From positions 1 through 64,000 of the forward strand of contig PUOX01000024.1 in the NCBI GenBank assembly GCA_003552925.1: a stretch of 64,000 nucleotides of DNA, in the 5' to 3' direction. The stretch comes from Mollicutes bacterium (GTDB lineage: Bacteria; Bacillota_I; Bacilli_A; Izemoplasmatales; Izemoplasmataceae). The position numbers were made by a program, and so were the translations under genes. This document shows, in pieces, positions 63,307-64,000 of this stretch; within the stretch, counting starts at the first letter, position 1, and each line of letters starts with the position of its first letter. The notes beneath the pieces are model-generated. The model saw nothing but the letters and a program-made list of their open reading frames with translations. It was not told where the DNA came from and searched no databases.

Positions 63307-63540
63307 ATGCGACCCTCCGATTTTGTGATGAGTGTATCATTTAATTTTACTAATTCATAGGGGACTTGTGAAGCCTTGATTTTTTCAAGAATTTATGAAA
63401 TTAGAGCATCAAAGGAAAAAGAGGGAGAAATTTATTTCGAGATTGTTTTTCTATTCATGGTAGGATTTCATTACGCAACGTATAGGTTTATGTTATAATC
63501 AACGGTGTGAAACGCATTTTTCAGGAAGCGAGGTGAAGAC

Positions 63541-64000
63541 GTGAATCCAATCGAAACCTTTTTGGCGCAAATTTATTTGTTCGCCATTGTCGTCTTTGTG
63601 TCAAAGCCTTACGTTCATACGCATGTATACAGGGTTTTTCGGCTTGTGGCCGCTCTTTTTATCGCGGTTTTTTTCGCGCGCGTCTTCACGGGCGCTATGG
63701 TGGTTGAGTCATGGCCGCTTTTTGCGGTGCAAAGCGCTTCGCTTTTGTTGATTCTTTTCGTCGCCGTTAAACAAGAAGTCAAAAACCTGTTGATGTTGAT
63801 CGGCGTAAAAAGCGGGTTGCTGGTCTCAAACGCTATTGAGGACGAGGTCAAAGATGAACTCTTGCACAGTGTGAACTATCTTTCCCGTCATAAAATCGGC
63901 GCGTTGATCACGTTTGAGCGTTCCGATTCTTTAGAGGAGTATATAAAACATTCTTTCATTATTGATGCACCTTTGTCCAGCGAGTTGCTCTCAAGCATAT
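63541..64000 (+). CDS. cdaA: Membrane-bound diadenylate cyclase, CdaA type (truncated by window edge)
   Basis: GTG start behind GAGGTGAAG; three TM segments then SVNYLSRHKIGALITFERSDSLEEYIKHSFIIDAPLSSELLSSI (DAC domain N-terminal half). Confidence 0.82.
   Translation, partial: MNPIETFLAQIYLFAIVVFVSKPYVHTHVYRVFRLVAALFIAVFFARVFTGAMVVESWPLFAVQSASLLLILFVAVKQEVKNLLMLIGVKSGLLVSNAIEDEVKDELLHSVNYLSRHKIGALITFERSDSLEEYIKHSFIIDAPLSSELLSSI

Overview
The window is a chromosomal replication-origin region of a low-GC Gram-positive-type bacterium (Bacillota/Mycoplasmatota-like; this taxonomic placement is inference from gene content). UGA is used as a stop codon (e.g. the ends of NfeD and pth), so the code is not the Mycoplasma code. 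oriC lies between dnaA (35967-37355, minus) and rpmH (37724, plus). Minus-strand dnaA-dnaN-yaaA-recF-gyrB-gyrA-serS lies to the left; plus-strand rpmH-rnpA-yidC-jag-pth-mfd lies to the right. Other blocks: a sugar ABC transporter operon; recR-ybaB-dnaX; an uncharacterised protein/NfeD/RDD/SPFH cluster; asnS; a tandem MacB/FtsX-type ABC pair plus RDD protein; prs, spoVG, ispE, rsmA, dagK and pta; a compact shikimate/chorismate operon with an aroE-aroK fusion; a one-carbon cluster (fhs...folD...glyA); hslO, dusB, hflX, class II nrdJ; and a truncated CdaA-type diadenylate cyclase at the right edge. The most interesting non-coding signals are three parS-like palindromes around ispE/rsmA with no parAB in the window, an oriC with variant DnaA boxes, two aaRS T-box leaders with matching specifier codons, a -35 box in the loop of the gyrA downstream hairpin, alternative hairpins between rpmH and rnpA, and two cre-like palindromes over -35 boxes. 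I saw no phage, CRISPR, transposon, rRNA or tRNA, and no clearly novel multi-gene system.
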